Notes under the pieces: generated by a model
The model's input: only the letters and a program-made list of their open reading frames with translations
Told to the model about the DNA's origin: nothing
Database searches by the model: none
NCBI RefSeq assembly: GCF_000718025.1
Contig: NZ_JODS01000005.1
Location: 1-64,000 of the forward strand
Reading direction: 5' to 3'
Origin: Kitasatospora purpeofusca
Lineage (GTDB): Bacteria; Actinomycetota; Actinomycetes; Streptomycetales; Streptomycetaceae
Length of the DNA stretch: 64,000 nt
Program-made: the position numbers and the translations under genes
Shown: positions 1 to 8,400 of the stretch, piece by piece
Layout of the letters: every line of letters begins with the position of its first letter
Position numbering within the stretch: position 1 is the first letter of the stretch

Positions 1-174
1 GCCCTTCTGGCCCTGCGTGACGTCGAACTCGACCTTCTGGCCCTCGAGCAGCTCGCGGAAGCCGTTGGCGTTGATGTTCGAGTAGTGGGCGAAGACGTCG
101 GGGCCGCCACCCTCCTGCTCGATGAAGCCGAAGCCCTTTTCCGCGTTGAACCACTTCACAGTGCCATTAGCCAT
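1..174 (-). CDS. Cold-shock protein, CspA family (3' end outside window)
   Basis: The 58 visible residues are the N-terminal part of a CspA-type cold-shock domain, a small OB-fold that binds single-stranded RNA/DNA and acts as an RNA chaperone in the cytoplasm. Both nucleic-acid motifs are present: RNP1 (KGFGFI, residues 13-18) and RNP2 (VFAHYS). The opening MANGTVKWFN is characteristic. The ATG is preceded by AAGGAG about seven bases upstream. Members are normally 65-70 residues, so only the last few codons lie beyond the window edge. Several paralogues are usual in actinomycetes, so no gene symbol is given. Confidence 0.95.
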   Translation of the reverse strand, partial: MANGTVKWFNAEKGFGFIEQEGGGPDVFAHYSNINANGFRELLEGQKVEFDVTQGQKG

Positions 175-274
175 AAAGAAATCTCCTTCAAAGGGGACTT
201 TCCGGAACGTGCACAGTGCGCGCTCCGAGTCACCGCGATGAGCACCCACCCGGGGAAGAGCCGGGAAACAAAAA

Positions 275-301
275 TGCGCCTGCCGATCATCAGCAGGCGC
301 A
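275..301. promoter_or_regulatory. Perfect hairpin upstream of the cold-shock gene
   Basis: TGCGCCTGC and GCAGGCGCA form a perfect 9-bp stem with a 9-nt loop, about 100 bases upstream of the cold-shock start codon. Cold-shock mRNAs often have long structured leaders, so this could be a leader hairpin. It could equally be a terminator of something upstream. Only the structure is seen; the role is inferred. Confidence 0.45.
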
Positions 302-658
302 CACAAAGTTCATGGGAACCACTACTGCAACTAAGACGACTGTAGCAGGCCCGGGCCCGCCGCGGACGGATATTTCGCCGCGGGTTCGGCGGCACCCCCG
401 CCCGGGGAGCCGTCGACACACCTGGTGGGCGGCCGGACCGGGGGGTGGGAGCGGTGGTTCCGCCAGTGAAATCGCGACCCGCCCGCGGCACATTTTCCGA
501 AGCCCCGGTCTGAAATTCGGACAGTACGACCCTGTGCTGCCCGGCACCGGGTCGTACGGCGGACGGCATTGTTTTCCACCGGCACCGTCCACCGGTCGAG
601 GTCCGCGACGGGAACGGCGGCCCGGGGGCGGAGAGCGGGGCGGAAGAGCGCACGCCCG
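302..658. other. Intergenic, no supported gene
   Basis: This stretch lies upstream of the cold-shock leader. Open frames on both strands here are arginine/proline-rich and look like GC-driven shadows. The promoter of the cold-shock gene probably lies in the first part, but no convincing -35/-10 pair could be picked out. Confidence 0.4.
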
Positions 659-934
659 TCAGGCGAACTCCCGCAGCCTGGGCCGGACTCCGAGCACGGC
701 GAGGGCGAGCGCGGCCGCCAGGAGCGCACTGCCGACGGCCGCCGCGGTGGCATCGAGGTCGCCGTCGGTGGCCGCCACCGCACGGTCCATCGCGTCCTGG
801 TCGACCGCCTGGCCGTGCGGTCTCCAGTGACGGGGGGCGCGCACCGCGGGTGCCGGACCGGACGGTTCCGGGCCCGCCACCCCCGGCGAACCCGTTTCCA
901 CCACAACCGATGCGCCCGACGTGGCCGTTGGCAT
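659..934 (-). CDS. Possible small membrane protein (uncertain)
   Basis: A 91-residue frame that ends in one convincing hydrophobic helix (roughly residues 66-84, AVGSALLAAALALAVLG) followed by a short basic tail. That is the layout of a tail-anchored protein or the last helix of a degraded transporter. A GGAGGGGG purine run lies about ten bases before the ATG. The N-terminal half is low-complexity and matches no family I recognise. It stands alone between two genes of the same orientation. It may be real, a remnant, or chance. Confidence 0.3.
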   Translation of the reverse strand: MPTATSGASVVVETGSPGVAGPEPSGPAPAVRAPRHWRPHGQAVDQDAMDRAVAATDGDLDATAAAVGSALLAAALALAVLGVRPRLREFA

Positions 935-1195
935 CGCCGCGCGCCCCCTCCCCTGTTTTCACTGGCCGCCGAACGGCCCCGGAGGAACCGCCGGGGCTGG
1001 GACTCGGCACGGTTCGCCGCCGGAGTCGTGGACTCCGGCGGCGGACCGTTTCCTCGTTGCTGACGCTACGGTCGGCGGATGTGCTCCCGGCCGGTTCTGA
1101 CGTCCTCTTGACGGCCCGCCCCGCGATCTTGACGCGTTCTCGGCGCCGCGGCCGCGGTCCCGGCGGGGTGCCGGTGGCGTCCTGGAGCGGACGGT

Positions 1196-2017
1196 TCAGG
1201 CGGCCTTGGCGACCAGTTGGTCGGCGAGCTTGGCGAGGCGCTTCTGCGAGCGCTCCTCCTGCACGACGGCCGCCGTCGGGGCGAGCTCGCCGCCGTCGTA
1301 GTACTCGCCGTTGACCAGCTCGGTGGAGGGCAGGCAGAGCCGGACCACGGCCGCCGCGCCCTCGGCCGCCGGTGCGCCGACCCGCCCGTACAGCGGGAGC
1401 AGCGCGGTGTCGCACAGGCCGGGGTTGAGGCTGACGGCGGTGATGCCGGAGCCGGCCGGGGCCATGTCGGCGGTGGCCATGGTCAGGGCGAGCTGGGACT
1501 GCGCGTAGGCGGCGACCCGGGAGTACCGCTTCACCCGGTGCGGGTCGGTCCAGTTCATCGAGGCGGTGCGGTGGAGGGAGGAGGAGACGTTGACGATCCG
1601 GGCGTCCCCGGCGGCGGAGAGCGGGGCGCGCAGGAGTTCGGCGAGCAGGTGCGCGGCGAGGAAGTTGACCTGGAGCGAGACCTCGTTGCCGTCGTCGGTG
1701 AGGGTGCAGCGCTCGGGGGCCATCGCGGCGGCGTTGTTGACCAGCAGGTCCAGTGCCGGGTAGTGCTTCACCACCGTGCCGGCGAGCACGGCGATCTCCG
1801 AGAGGCGGGTGAAGTCGGCTGCCAGCTCCACGAGTCGGTCCCGTCGGGCGCCGGCGGCGACCAGCCGCTCCACGGCGTCCTCGGCCTCGGCGGTGGTACG
1901 GGCGTGGACCAGCACGGTGGCGCCGAGGCCCGCCAGCAGGCGGGCGCTCTCCCAGCCGATGCCGGAGGAGGCGCCGGTGACGAGAACGGTACGAGCGGAC
2001 AGAACAGTGTCGGACAT
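1196..2017 (-). CDS. SDR-family oxidoreductase with altered active-site lysine
   Basis: 273 residues forming a single Rossmann-fold short-chain dehydrogenase/reductase of the retinol-dehydrogenase/WWOX-like type. Visible landmarks are the TGASSGIG dinucleotide motif near residue 14, the NNAA structural motif and the VSSS strand carrying the catalytic serine. The active-site YxxxK reads YAQSQ (Tyr171, Gln175), so the catalytic lysine is replaced by glutamine; CAG differs from AAG by one base. The enzyme may therefore be impaired or use a different mechanism. The ATG giving MSDTV was chosen because homologous N termini begin just before the first beta strand; an ATG eight codons upstream is possible. 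Substrate unknown. Confidence 0.85.
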   Translation of the reverse strand: MSDTVLSARTVLVTGASSGIGWESARLLAGLGATVLVHARTTAEAEDAVERLVAAGARRDRLVELAADFTRLSEIAVLAGTVVKHYPALDLLVNNAAAMAPERCTLTDDGNEVSLQVNFLAAHLLAELLRAPLSAAGDARIVNVSSSLHRTASMNWTDPHRVKRYSRVAAYAQSQLALTMATADMAPAGSGITAVSLNPGLCDTALLPLYGRVGAPAAEGAAAVVRLCLPSTELVNGEYYDGGELAPTAAVVQEERSQKRLAKLADQLVAKAA

Positions 2018-2561
2018 GACCCATCCAAGGGTGGCGGGCACCGCCGGGGTGCCGGTCGGCGTGACGGGTCACGCCCCCGGGGGCCGGCGGTGCGGAGAAG
2101 GTGGAACGGTGGGAGAACACGTCCGCCTCCCCGCGCACGGCGGCGGGGAGGCGGACGTCCTTGAGCGGCACACGCCGGTGGCCGAGCGGGGAGGCAGGAA
2201 CCTACCGGACGGTGGCGACCGCGACAGCGACGACGCGCGACCGCGGATGCGGCGGGCGGTCGTGGTGGCGTGTCGAGCGGTTCATGGACTCCATCCAACG
2301 CGACCCCGTTGCTCCCCGGCAAGCCCCGCCAGCTGCTCTGACGCGGCCCTGACGGCTCCCTGACGGGTCTTTGACAGCCGGTCGGATCCATGCCGGAACC
2401 GCAGCCGGAACCTCAGCCGGGCACGCACGGACCGACGGAGCGTCAGGTGGCCGCGTCGGAGTGGTGCGCTCCGGCGGGCGGCTGCCGGGCCGCCGGCCGG
2501 CCGGATCACGGGCGACGGCACCGACGACGCCTCCGTCCGGCCCGGTCGCGGCCCCGCGCGC
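2018..2561. other. Intergenic gap, no gene seen
   Basis: About 540 bases between two minus-strand genes. It must hold the promoter of the SDR gene, but I found no clear promoter hexamers or inverted repeats. A TTGACA occurs at 2371 on the plus strand but no plus-strand gene follows it. Frames here have no hydrophobic segments or recognisable motifs. Confidence 0.4.
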
Positions 2562-3218
2562 TCAGTACCGCTGGGCCTGGGCGACCCGGGGCACCAGCGC
2601 CTTGTCACGGTCGAGCGGGCTGAAGGCCGTGGGGGTGGCCTTCGCTCCCGGGGCGAGGTCCTTGACCCCCAGGAACGTGGTGTCCACCACCTGGTCGCCG
2701 TCCAGGAACTCGACCTTGATCGCGTAGGACGCCGTCGAGGACGTGCTGTTCACCACCGTCACCAGCGCGGCGTTGATGCCCGCGGTCTGCGCCTTGGGCA
2801 GACCGGTGATCGTGATGTCCGACAGGGCGTTGCCGGTGCCCTGCGTCCCGGCCAGCACCGACTGCGCCTCGGCCCGGCCGGCGGCCAGCTGGGCCGAGAC
2901 GGACGCCTCGAACGAGGCGGCCGCCGCCGACCGTGAGGCCTCGGCCGCAGAGGCGGCGGCGGACGCCGCCGACGCGGCCGCCGACGCCGATTCCAGCAGC
3001 GAGGACTTGGCGGAGGCCACCGAGGAGGGCAGCTCCCCGGAGAAGGAGCTCGCGTCCGGCGAGAACGGGCGTGAGGACGCCGTGGACGGCGCGGTGGACG
3101 ACGAGGAAGCGCAGCCGGCGGCGACCAGCACTGCACCGGCGAGCGCGATCGCGGCGAGGCCGACCCGGCGGTTCGGCCCGCCGGACGCCCGCTCCCGCGC
3201 ATGGAGGAAACGCTGCAT
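2562..3218 (-). CDS. Putative lipoprotein with alanine-rich helix and C-terminal beta domain
   Basis: 218 residues. The N terminus has a basic region (RVG, residues 18-20), a hydrophobic stretch and a lipobox ending VAAGC with Cys36 as the predicted lipidated residue, so the protein should sit on the outer face of the membrane. Residues ~60-120 are a long Ala/Ser/Glu-rich segment, probably helical. The last ~85 residues alternate like a beta-sandwich (DITITGLPKAQ, ALVTVVNSTS, YAIKVEFLDGD) and resemble FxLYD-type domains that often end actinobacterial lipoproteins. Function is unknown. It is transcribed away from the GAP-type gene's end and has no obvious operon partner. Confidence 0.75.
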   Translation of the reverse strand: MQRFLHARERASGGPNRRVGLAAIALAGAVLVAAGCASSSSTAPSTASSRPFSPDASSFSGELPSSVASAKSSLLESASAAASAASAAASAAEASRSAAAASFEASVSAQLAAGRAEAQSVLAGTQGTGNALSDITITGLPKAQTAGINAALVTVVNSTSSTASYAIKVEFLDGDQVVDTTFLGVKDLAPGAKATPTAFSPLDRDKALVPRVAQAQRY

Positions 3219-3344
3219 GGGGGATCCGCCTCCGGCTCACGGTCGGGCCACCGCCGGCCCGATCCTGCTCCCCACCAGCCTCGGCCCGGTGGGGCGCGAC
3301 CGCCAGCCGGCCTGGTACGTGCAGGTGGCCGGGCCGGGGCCTGG

Positions 3345-3479
3345 CCCGGTCGCCACGGTCCCGGCGGTCACAGTCCCGGCCGTCACGGTCCCAGCGGTCG
3401 CAGGCCTGGTGGTCACAGGCCTGGCGGTCACAGGCCCGGTGGTCACAGGCCTGGCGGTCACAGGCCCGGTGGTCACAGG
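3345..3479. repeat. 15-bp tandem repeat, nine units, spanning a stop codon
   Basis: Nine units of a 15-bp sequence (consensus CCTGGCGGTCACAGG, alternating with CCCGGTGGTCACAGG) run through the 3' end of the GAP-type gene. Because the period is a multiple of three, the TGA stop recurs in frame. Seven of the nine units carry it, at 3473, 3458, 3443, 3428, 3413, 3383 and 3368. The left units have diverged more than the right ones, which suggests growth by slippage from the gene end outward. Confidence 0.9.
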
Positions 3480-4126
3480 CCCGATGTCCCGTCGAGCACC
3501 AGAAGGACGCCGATCACCGCCAGGACCACGGCCGTCACGGCGCTGTTGTGGAGTTCGAGCCACCGCCTCGCCCGGCCCAGCGGGGTGAGGACGCGCTCCC
3601 CCGCGACGAGGTGGAGCAGCAGCGGGAGCGCGACGGTCGCGGCCGACACCGCGGTGAACACCGCCACGGCGGCCACGGTCCGCACGGCCCCGAGTTCCGC
3701 GGCGCCGATCGTCAGCCCGGCGCCCGCCGACAGCAGGACCACCTTCGGATTGACCCCCGACAGGAGCGCTCCCAGTCGCAGGGCCTTGGCGGGCGTGGCA
3801 TCCGTGAGCGTCGTCATCCACCCTGGGGTGCCCTTCGCCGGACCGGAGCGCCACTGCCGCACGGCAACCAGGAGGAGCACCGTGCCGAGACCGGTCTTGG
3901 TCCAGGACGCCCAGGTCGGCGTCTCCTCGTGGGCCTCGATGTACACCGCGAGCGCGGCGAGGGCGGACGCGACCGCGAGGATCCCGGCCACCCAGCCGGC
4001 CAGGAACATCCCGGCGGCCGCCCGGGGCCGGGGCGTGAAGAGCAGGAAGATCGCCGGGACGACGGGGACCGGCGACAGGGCGATGCCCAGCGCGAGCGGG
4101 ACGACCTCGGCGATCACGGCGTCCAC
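3473..4126 (-). CDS. GAP / SfLAP-family integral membrane protein
   Basis: 217 residues with about six hydrophobic helices. It begins with the family's typical first helix (VVPLALGIALSPVPVVPAI) and contains a GVNPKVVLL segment after the central loop. This matches the GAP (glycopeptidolipid-addressing) / SfLAP family, relatives of LysE-type exporters implicated in moving lipids or small molecules across the actinobacterial membrane. The substrate cannot be told from sequence. The start is the ATG giving MDAVIAEVVP; a purine-rich GGGAAG lies just upstream. Its stop codon lies in the last unit of a 15-bp tandem repeat, giving a run of in-frame stops after the gene. Confidence 0.85.
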   Translation of the reverse strand: MDAVIAEVVPLALGIALSPVPVVPAIFLLFTPRPRAAAGMFLAGWVAGILAVASALAALAVYIEAHEETPTWASWTKTGLGTVLLLVAVRQWRSGPAKGTPGWMTTLTDATPAKALRLGALLSGVNPKVVLLSAGAGLTIGAAELGAVRTVAAVAVFTAVSAATVALPLLLHLVAGERVLTPLGRARRWLELHNSAVTAVVLAVIGVLLVLDGTSGL

Positions 4127-4305
4127 GGGGCTTCCCTTCTCCCGGCCCCAGCGCCCCGACGATCACGGACGAGCCGGACGGGCCGGGACCACCGGACACC
4201 TCAGGAGCGCAGGGCATCTCGGGAGCGCACAGGCGTGCCACCCGCGGTGCCGGTTTCCCTGCTACGAACCTACCCGCGCCACCGTCCCGCCGCCGCCCGC
4301 GCGGC

Positions 4306-4572
4306 TCAGTGCTCGGACTCCCAGCGGGCTTCGAGCCGCCGGGTGCCGTCCGGAGCCGCGACCGGCCGCCAGGTCGCGCTCAGCCCGCCGCCCCGGCGAG
4401 CGGCACCGGCCGGCCCCGAGGCGGACGCGCCGCCCACGGCCCGGAGGACGCTGCTGTCGAGCGGGCTGTCGGCGAGCCTGCGGACGACCGCCGCCAGGGT
4501 CGCCCCCGCGGACTCCCGTGCACGGGTGCCCGAGTGGAGCGGCCGGCGCTGGAAGACGCTGAGAACGGTCAC
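4306..4572 (-). CDS. Small hypothetical protein
   Basis: 88 residues with no recognised domain, signal peptide or membrane segment. The start is a GTG preceded by GGAGGTGAG at ideal spacing, one of the strongest ribosome binding sites in the window, and this is the main reason to believe the gene. The protein has an N-terminal basic/serine-rich half and a glycine/alanine-rich centre, and ends in SATWRP..RRLEARWESEH, which could be a short beta hairpin. It stands between the GAP-type gene and the VOC gene, same strand, with gaps on both sides. Confidence 0.6.
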   Translation of the reverse strand: MTVLSVFQRRPLHSGTRARESAGATLAAVVRRLADSPLDSSVLRAVGGASASGPAGAARRGGGLSATWRPVAAPDGTRRLEARWESEH

Positions 4573-4738
4573 GTGGACCTCACCTCCGGTGGGACATCCT
4601 TCGCCTCAACAGCTCGAACATCCCGAGGCTAGACCGGGCCGGACGCCCACCGACCGGCTCCTGACGCTTCCTTGATTCCGCCGGGGCCGTTACTGACGGC
4701 CCGCTGACGCCGCCGAAGGAAACCGGTAGGACCGGTTC

Positions 4739-4753
4739 TTGACGCTTCGTCAA
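4739..4753. promoter_or_regulatory. Inverted repeat TTGACG-CTT-CGTCAA
   Basis: A perfect hyphenated palindrome with 6-bp arms and a 3-bp spacer, in the gap between the VOC gene's end and the small hypothetical gene's start. ACCGGT-AGG-ACCGGT lies just to its left. Size and spacing would suit a dimeric regulator. Both sites lie 150-190 bases upstream of the small GTG-start gene. Confidence 0.3.
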
Positions 4754-4800
4754 TCCCCTGATTTCACCCAGCGGTCATCTCGGCGCGGAGTGCCACCGCG

Positions 4801-4836
4801 CCCGGGACGGTGCGGCGCGCGCCGCACCGTCCCGGG
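4801..4836. terminator. 36-bp perfect palindrome, likely terminator of the VOC gene
   Basis: The sequence from CCCGGGACGG to CCGTCCCGGG is a perfect palindrome with 18-bp arms and would fold into a very stable GC stem. It begins 26 bases past the stop of the minus-strand VOC gene. No U-tract follows, which is usual for actinomycete terminators. Confidence 0.65.
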
Positions 4837-4861
4837 CGAACTGCAGAGCGAGGGACCGCGA

Positions 4862-5275
4862 CTACTCCGCGTAGGGCTGGTCGGCCCCCGGGGCGCTGTA
4901 GCCGAGGCTCCAGATGTAGCCGTCCGGGTCGGCGAAGCTGGCGCCGTACCCGCCCCACGGCAGGGCGCCGGCGGGCTTGAGTATCGTGGCGCCGGCCTTC
5001 GCGGCCTCCGCGGCGATCTCGTCCACCCGCTCCTGGCTGCGGACGACATAGGTCAGGACCAGACCGCTGAAGCCACTGCCCTCGGCATCCGTGCCCACCT
5101 GGTCGGCCAGGCCCTTGCGGTCGTAGAAGCCGACCGGCGAGGCGCCGTCGGACTCGAAGAACACCGAGACGCCGAAGTCGTTCTTGATCTTCCAGCCGAG
5201 GCCCTCGACGTAGAACTGCTTGGCCCGGTCCAGGTCCTGGACACCGAGGAGGATCGAGCTGACGTGCGCTTTCAT
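4862..5275 (-). CDS. VOC-family (glyoxalase/bleomycin-resistance fold) protein
   Basis: 137 residues with the two beta-alpha-beta-beta-beta modules of the vicinal-oxygen-chelate fold: LGVQDLDRAKQFYVEGLGW in the first half and GASFADPDGYIWSLGY in the second, both classic VOC signatures. Members include metal-dependent isomerases/dioxygenases and drug-binding resistance proteins; sequence alone does not separate them. AAGGAG lies eight bases before the ATG. It follows the NRPS gene on the same strand after about 145 bases, so a self-resistance role is conceivable but not shown. Confidence 0.85.
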   Translation of the reverse strand: MKAHVSSILLGVQDLDRAKQFYVEGLGWKIKNDFGVSVFFESDGASPVGFYDRKGLADQVGTDAEGSGFSGLVLTYVVRSQERVDEIAAEAAKAGATILKPAGALPWGGYGASFADPDGYIWSLGYSAPGADQPYAE

Positions 5276-5421
5276 GCCGTGCTCCTTGCGTTCCGAATGT
5301 GGACGTGCCGAACAACCGGACCGGAGCCCGGCCTTCCGATCGGCGCGCGATCGGCACTCTAGACGTGTACGAGCCGCTTAACCAGGCCATGGCCGTTGTC
5401 GGATTCGCACTTGATCACCGG

Positions 5422-8400
5422 TCAATCCGCACGAAGGGAGCGGCTGGAGGAACCTGACAACCCGTCAGTCGGAGCGCCGCCGGTGAGGGCCAGGTCGGCC
5501 GCGGCCTGGAGGGCGTCGAGGTCCTCGGCGATCTCCGCGCCGGCGACGGCGTCCGGCAGCTCGTCCTCCATGTAGCGCAGCGGGCGGTAGGACAGGCCCA
5601 GGGCCGCCCAGACGATCAGCAGCGCCCCGCAGGTGACCAGGAGCAGACCGGTGCCCCGGCCGGGCCCGGTACCGAGGACCCGGCCCACGGTTGCGGCCAG
5701 TGCTCCTCCCCGGTCCAGCAGGCCGGAGAAGCGTTCGGCGAGGGGCGGGGCGGTGAGGAAGGCCAGCGGGGTCATGGCGACGGCGAGCATCTGGTTGGTG
5801 GCGAGCACCCGGCCCTGGAGCTCCGGGCCGACCTTGAGCTGGATGATCGCCAGCCAGTGCGCGTTGAGGATGCTCATGGACGCCCACCAGACCAGTGCGC
5901 CGACGGCCGCCAGCGTCACCGACGGACGCAGGCCGACCAGGACGACGCCCAGACCGACGCCGCCCACGAACCCCACCATGCCGGTCGCCCGCCGCGCGGT
6001 GCCGCCCCAGAGCGCCACGAGCAGGCTGCCCGCCACGGCCCCCGCGCCGCCGACGGCGGTGACCACGCCCACCGCGGTGGTGCCGCTGAAGGAGAGCACG
6101 CTCGGGACCGTCAGCGTCACCGCGAGCGTGCCCAGGTAGTTCTCCACCATGAAGAACACGATCATGACCAGCAGCGGACGGCGCCGGGCCAGGAACCGCC
6201 AGCCGCCGACGACGGTCCGGGCGAAGGACTCCTCCTGCCGGCGGAACAGCCGGTCGGGGAAGCGCACCCGCAGCAGCGCGGCCAGGCCGACCAGGAACGA
6301 CGCGACGTCCACGGCCACCACCCAGGGCAGGCCGACCAGCCCGATCAGCGCGCCGCCGGCCAGCGGGGCGATCAGCGTCCCCAGACCGGCGCCGAGGTTG
6401 GCCAGCCCGTTGGCCTGCACCAGGTACGGCTTGGGCACGAGCTGGGCGACGGCCGCCAGGTAGGCCGGTCGCCGGAACGCCGTCACCAGCGACATGACGC
6501 CCACGATCAGACCGACCTGCCAGAGCGCCAGGCTGTCGCTCCACAGCGCGGCGACCAGGGACACGGTGGCGGTCGCGGAGACGGCGTCGCAGGCGAGCAT
6601 CACCCGGCGGCGGTCGATCCGGTCCGCCACCGCGCCGCCCAGCGGCCCGGCGACGATCGCCGGAAGCATCGCGAGCATGCTGATCAGCGCGTAGTCGAGG
6701 ACCCGCCCGCTGCGCTGGTAGGCCCAGACGCCGAGGGCGAACGAGGTCAGCGCGCTGCCGATCAGGGAGACCGTCTGGCCCGCGGCGACGAGGTAGAAGT
6801 CCCTGAGGTCCCGCCGCGCCCTCCCGCCGACGACCGTGACGTCCGCGATCGGCTCCGGCAGCAGGCCGCCGGCCCAGGCTCCGAGCCGCTCGCCGACCAG
6901 CGCGGCGAGCTGGGCGGCCTGGTGCTTGAGGAAGTAGTGGCCCGCTCGGGGGAGGGTGGCCAGCTCCACCCGGTCGGCGAAGGCCCCCCACTCCGCGAAC
7001 CGCTCCTCGTAGAGCTCCGTGGACCGGTCGCGTTCGCCGATCAGGCAGAGCACCGGGGCCCGCAGCCGGCGGGCGTCGGGCCTGGTCAGCTCGCCGGTGA
7101 ACCAGCCCTGGGCCTGGTCCACGTCGTGGCGCAGCGCGCGCAGCATGGTGCGCTGCGCCGCGTCGGCGGCTTCGCCGTTCGCCGCGCTGTTGCCGTTGCC
7201 GTCGCCGTCGTCGTCGATGCCGCCGAGGGTGCGCAGGAAGTCCCGGTAGGCCCGGTCCGACGTCCAGCGGGTGGCCGGGAACTTGCCGCGCAGCCAGGTC
7301 GACAGCCGCCCCGGCAGCCGCGCGCCGGGGAAGCTGCCGCCGACCAGCAGGCCCGTCACCGGGACGCCCTCGGCCTCCAGGCGCAGCGCCAGTTCGGTGG
7401 CCGCGGCCGAGCCGACGCAGTGGCCGTACACCACCACCGGGCCGGGGCCTGCTGCCGAGGCCGGTCCGGCCGGACCGGCCGGACCGGCCGGACCGGTCAG
7501 CTCGGTCAGCTCGGCGACCACCCGGTCGACCAGTACGGTCAGCGGGAGCAGCGGCTCGTCCGGGCGTGCCGGATCGTGTCCCGGCAGTTCCACGGCCAGC
7601 ACGGCCGCGCCGGGCATCGCCGTCGCCAGCTCCGTGGCGAGCGGGCCGTAGGCGGCCGCCGAGCCGCCGCCGTAGGGGACGCAGACCACGGTGACGGTCG
7701 GCACCCGGCCGGGCGGCGGACCCGCCAGCCGGTGCAGCAGGCGGCGCTCGCCGTCGGGCCCGCCCGCCTCGGCCGCGTCGAGGAACGCGGCCAGCTCGCG
7801 GACCGTCGGCCGGGTGAACAGGTCGATCACCCGCAGCGTCGGGTCGATGGCCCGGACCGCGCGCACCGCCCGGAAGGAGTCGCCGCCCAGGGCGAAGAAG
7901 TCGTCGTCGACACCGATGCCGACACCGATGCCGACACCGGCGCCGGGACTGTCGGCCGCGCCCGGTTCGAGGACCTGTGCCCAGGCCCGGGCGACGCGCA
8001 GTTCGGTCGGCGTGCTCGGGGCGACGCGCTCGGCACTCGCCGCCGGCTCGGGTGCGGGCAGGGCCGACCTGTCCACCTTCCCGTTGGGGTTGAGCGGCAG
8101 CGCGGGGAGCACGACGATCGCCGACGGCACCATGTAGTCGGGCAGCCGCCCGCGCAGGGCCGTGCGCACGCGGGCGACGTCCACGGCGGACTCCGGCACC
8201 GCAGGGGTCACCCAGGCCGCGAGCCGTCCGGCGTGGGCCTCGCCGACCGGCAGCACCACCGCCTCCGCGAGCTCCGGCAGGTCCCGCAGCGCCGTGGCCA
8301 CCTCGCCCGGCTCCACCCGGAAGCCGCGGATCTTGACCTGGTCGTCGACCCGCCCGAGGAACTCGAACAGTCCGGCCTCGGTCAGCCGGACCCGGTCCCC

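Noticed and set aside
2371..2376. TTGACA on the plus strand as a promoter
   Set aside because: No -10 element at the right distance and no plus-strand gene downstream.
4862..5275. VOC-fold protein considered as the certain self-resistance gene of the NRPS locus
   Set aside because: It has a separate gap and its own terminator, and VOC proteins are too diverse; kept only as a possibility.
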